Shown: one piece after another, positions 23,700 through 25,089 of the stretch
Layout of the letters: every line of letters begins with the position of its first letter
Numbering within the stretch: position 1 is the stretch's first letter
Assembly (NCBI GenBank): GCA_022508635.1
Contig: JAFLUV010000009.1
Span: forward strand, 1 to 25,089
Length of the DNA: 25,089 bases
Source of the DNA: Prevotellaceae bacterium
GTDB lineage: Bacteria; Bacteroidota; Bacteroidia; Bacteroidales; Bacteroidaceae
Reading direction: 5' to 3'
Made by a program: the position numbers and the translations under genes
Notes under the pieces: model-generated
The model's input: only the letters and a program-made list of their open reading frames with translations
Told to the model about the DNA's origin: nothing
Databases searched by the model: none

Positions 23700-24209
23700 A
23701 TGAGGAGAAAGATGAAACACACGTTACTTTGTTTCTTGTTTTGGGCGACGACTTGCCTGGCTGTCTGCGCTATTGACATACCGAAGGAGCATGTCTTCCG
23801 ATGTGAGCGCAGCACGAACTCCAACTATATCTGCTACGACATTAACCTTGACGGCAACGGCACGCTCAACCAGAAGGAGCCGCTCAAATCCTACTGGGTG
23901 CTGGGCGGTGAGACGCGAATAGAGGGCTTGACTTTCTTGGATCGCAAGATGGCTTTCGGAATCAAAGTGCTCAGTGCCAAGGAGAACGAGGCTTTGGTAC
24001 ACTTGGCGGCGTATAAGGACTTTGCCATACGCATTTGTCGGCGTAACGGCAAGTGGGTAGGGGTCGTCAAGGTGAACGGACATGAGATGATTCTCCAGAA
24101 GATATATGCCTACATGAAGCCGCCTATGTCCATCCGTTGCGAGTACGTGGAAATCCACGGCCATGACATTGCAACGGGTGAAAAGCGCTGTGAGCGTATC
24201 ACGCCGTAG
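23700..24209 (+). CDS. DUF4833 exported protein
   Basis: A 169-aa protein with an N-terminal signal peptide (KHTLLCFLFWATTCLAVCA). The mature part begins at IDIPKEHVFRCERSTNSNYICYDINLDGNGTLNQKEPLKSYWVL and matches the DUF4833 family pattern, with further conserved GLTFLDRKMAFGIKV. The fold is probably a beta-sandwich in the periplasm. A second ATG at 23712, preceded by AGGAG, is an equally good start and would shorten the protein by four residues. It is coupled to the DUF5686 gene (2-base gap), suggesting a joint envelope role. An imperfect hairpin TCTTCT/AGAAGA (24224-24229, 24242-24247) lies after the stop between the convergent genes. Function unknown. Confidence 0.83.
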   Translation: MRRKMKHTLLCFLFWATTCLAVCAIDIPKEHVFRCERSTNSNYICYDINLDGNGTLNQKEPLKSYWVLGGETRIEGLTFLDRKMAFGIKVLSAKENEALVHLAAYKDFAIRICRRNGKWVGVVKVNGHEMILQKIYAYMKPPMSIRCEYVEIHGHDIATGEKRCERITP

Positions 24210-24265
24210 TTTCTCCTCTCCTTTCTTCTTTCAGAAAAGATAGAAGACAAATTCAAAATAGCTTC

Positions 24266-24736
24266 TTAGTGTTTCTTCTCGTTGTTTCTTAATGGGGTAA
24301 TGAAGATAAATACTTGTAACCCATCTTTACGCGTGAAGTTTGTCAATTGTTCCAATGCTTTCACATAACCGACAGAGTTTTCTCGTATGTTCTCGATGAT
24401 TTCCGTGTCACTGCTTCCGTCTGCTTTCTCAGATGTGCGAATAATCATGTCCTGTGTGATGTTCGCTCCATTGAAATAACGACTGGCTTGTGCCATTGCT
24501 TTTACAGATGCCACACGGTTAAGAGTTGATACCGTTGTGTATTTCGTTTTGTCCAATGCCAATACAGATATAAGGAAGGCATTGTCATAGTCATCCACAG
24601 CACGGACACCTTCAAACGGAGCATCATTATACATACGAACCAAGAAATTCGTGAACGATACACGATCGCTGTTGTAGCTCTGGGCATAAGCACCCAGAGC
24701 CATCAACAAGCACAGCAATATGTTTTGTTTTCTCAT
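24266..24736 (-). CDS. Small exported protein of unknown function
   Basis: A 156-aa protein with a clear signal peptide (KQNILLCLLMALGAYA, cleavage probably near residue 18). The mature part is mixed alpha/beta with no cysteines and no motif that I recognise. It includes VRMYNDAPFEGVRAVDDYDNAFLISVLAL and a C-terminal VFIFITPLRNNEKKH. It is likely periplasmic or surface-exposed. The start overlaps the stop of the upstream 91-aa ORF as ATGA, showing coupled translation. Base composition is lower in GC than the neighbouring DUF4833 gene. It is convergent with the DUF5686-DUF4833 operon. No function can be assigned. Confidence 0.72.
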   Translation of the reverse strand: MRKQNILLCLLMALGAYAQSYNSDRVSFTNFLVRMYNDAPFEGVRAVDDYDNAFLISVLALDKTKYTTVSTLNRVASVKAMAQASRYFNGANITQDMIIRTSEKADGSSDTEIIENIRENSVGYVKALEQLTNFTRKDGLQVFIFITPLRNNEKKH

Positions 24737-25008
24737 ACTAATCCTGCTTTCATCAAGATTGCCAAAGCTGGAGATTGAACTCTATTAACATAAGATTTCA
24801 GAGTGGTGGTATTTATTATATCCAATTCTTTATATGCCTCATATAGTTTATCCAATGATATCTGAAAAGGCTTATGTGTACTGTCACGTATTCCTTTACA
24901 TACAAATCCACATAGCTGGATATTGGAATATTTTATGCCTTGGACACTCATTGCAGAATGTATAGTTTTAATTCTGTCAATAAACTCTTTTTTACTTATC
25001 TTATTCAT
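24733..25008 (-). CDS. Small cytoplasmic protein of unknown function
   Basis: A 91-aa basic protein with no signal peptide, mostly helical by eye. The C-terminal half (KLYEAYKELDIINTTTLKSYVNRVQSPALAILMKAGLV) could be a helix-turn-helix-like DNA-binding segment, but no family was recognised. It is the first of two AT-rich genes joined by a 4-base ATGA overlap with the exported protein. Sampled GC is about 28%, far below the rest of the window, which suggests recent acquisition. No consensus promoter is visible in the 81 bases to the right edge. Confidence 0.62.
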   Translation of the reverse strand: MNKISKKEFIDRIKTIHSAMSVQGIKYSNIQLCGFVCKGIRDSTHKPFQISLDKLYEAYKELDIINTTTLKSYVNRVQSPALAILMKAGLV

Positions 25009-25089
25009 TGTTACGTGTAATTGTAAATTGGGATATCTTCCAAAAACAAAGCGTTAGCAAACACTTCTTTAATATGTAGTGTCCCTCCC

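Overview
The window reads as chromosomal DNA of a Bacteroidales bacterium, probably Prevotellaceae-like. The genus is an inference from gene content; no rRNA or marker gene is present to settle it. Supporting points are the Bacteroidetes-type promoters (TTG, about 20 bp, TAnnTTTG), a prolyl tripeptidyl peptidase very like Porphyromonas gingivalis PtpA, and the DUF5686, DUF4833 and Bacteroidetes-type CorA and DUF349 proteins. There is no rRNA, tRNA, CRISPR array, prophage or transposase gene.

Layout. Positions 1-102 hold a 23-bp tandem repeat. The sufBCDS iron-sulfur assembly operon runs on the minus strand from 4917 down to 184, with a promoter at about 4940. Upstream of it is an array of CACTTAAG-type sites with a 22-23 bp period (5011-5100). 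Next is a seven-gene minus-strand train from 12920 down to 5240: cysE, a THUMP-domain 23S rRNA methyltransferase, ptpA, purD, a membrane protein of unknown function, a YqaA/DedA-like protein and tadA. It is driven from a clear promoter at 12953-12984. A 637-bp divergent intergenic region (12921-13557) carries a third 22-bp repeat array, two hairpins, the corA promoter and a tiny leader ORF. On the plus strand follow corA and a five-repeat DUF349 protein.

From 16764 to 24209 a second plus-strand unit runs: GNAT protein, FabB-like ketosynthase, dedicated acyl carrier protein, CrtI/RetSat-like FAD oxidoreductase, a large outer-membrane DUF5686 protein and a periplasmic DUF4833 protein. Its ketosynthase, ACP and oxidoreductase look like a small specialised acyl-chain pathway. 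This is the best candidate here for an uncharacterised system. The right end (24266-25008) holds two small, very AT-rich minus-strand genes joined by an ATGA overlap. They have no recognisable function and look like accessory DNA.

Working together: suf and cysE connect cysteine synthesis with its use as the sulfur source for Fe-S clusters. Both transcription units have a 22-bp-period repeat array upstream of the promoter, although the array sequences differ. Base composition is uneven: sufS and most of sufD are about 63-72% GC in sampled stretches, sufC and sufB about 53-55%, and the right end about 28%.
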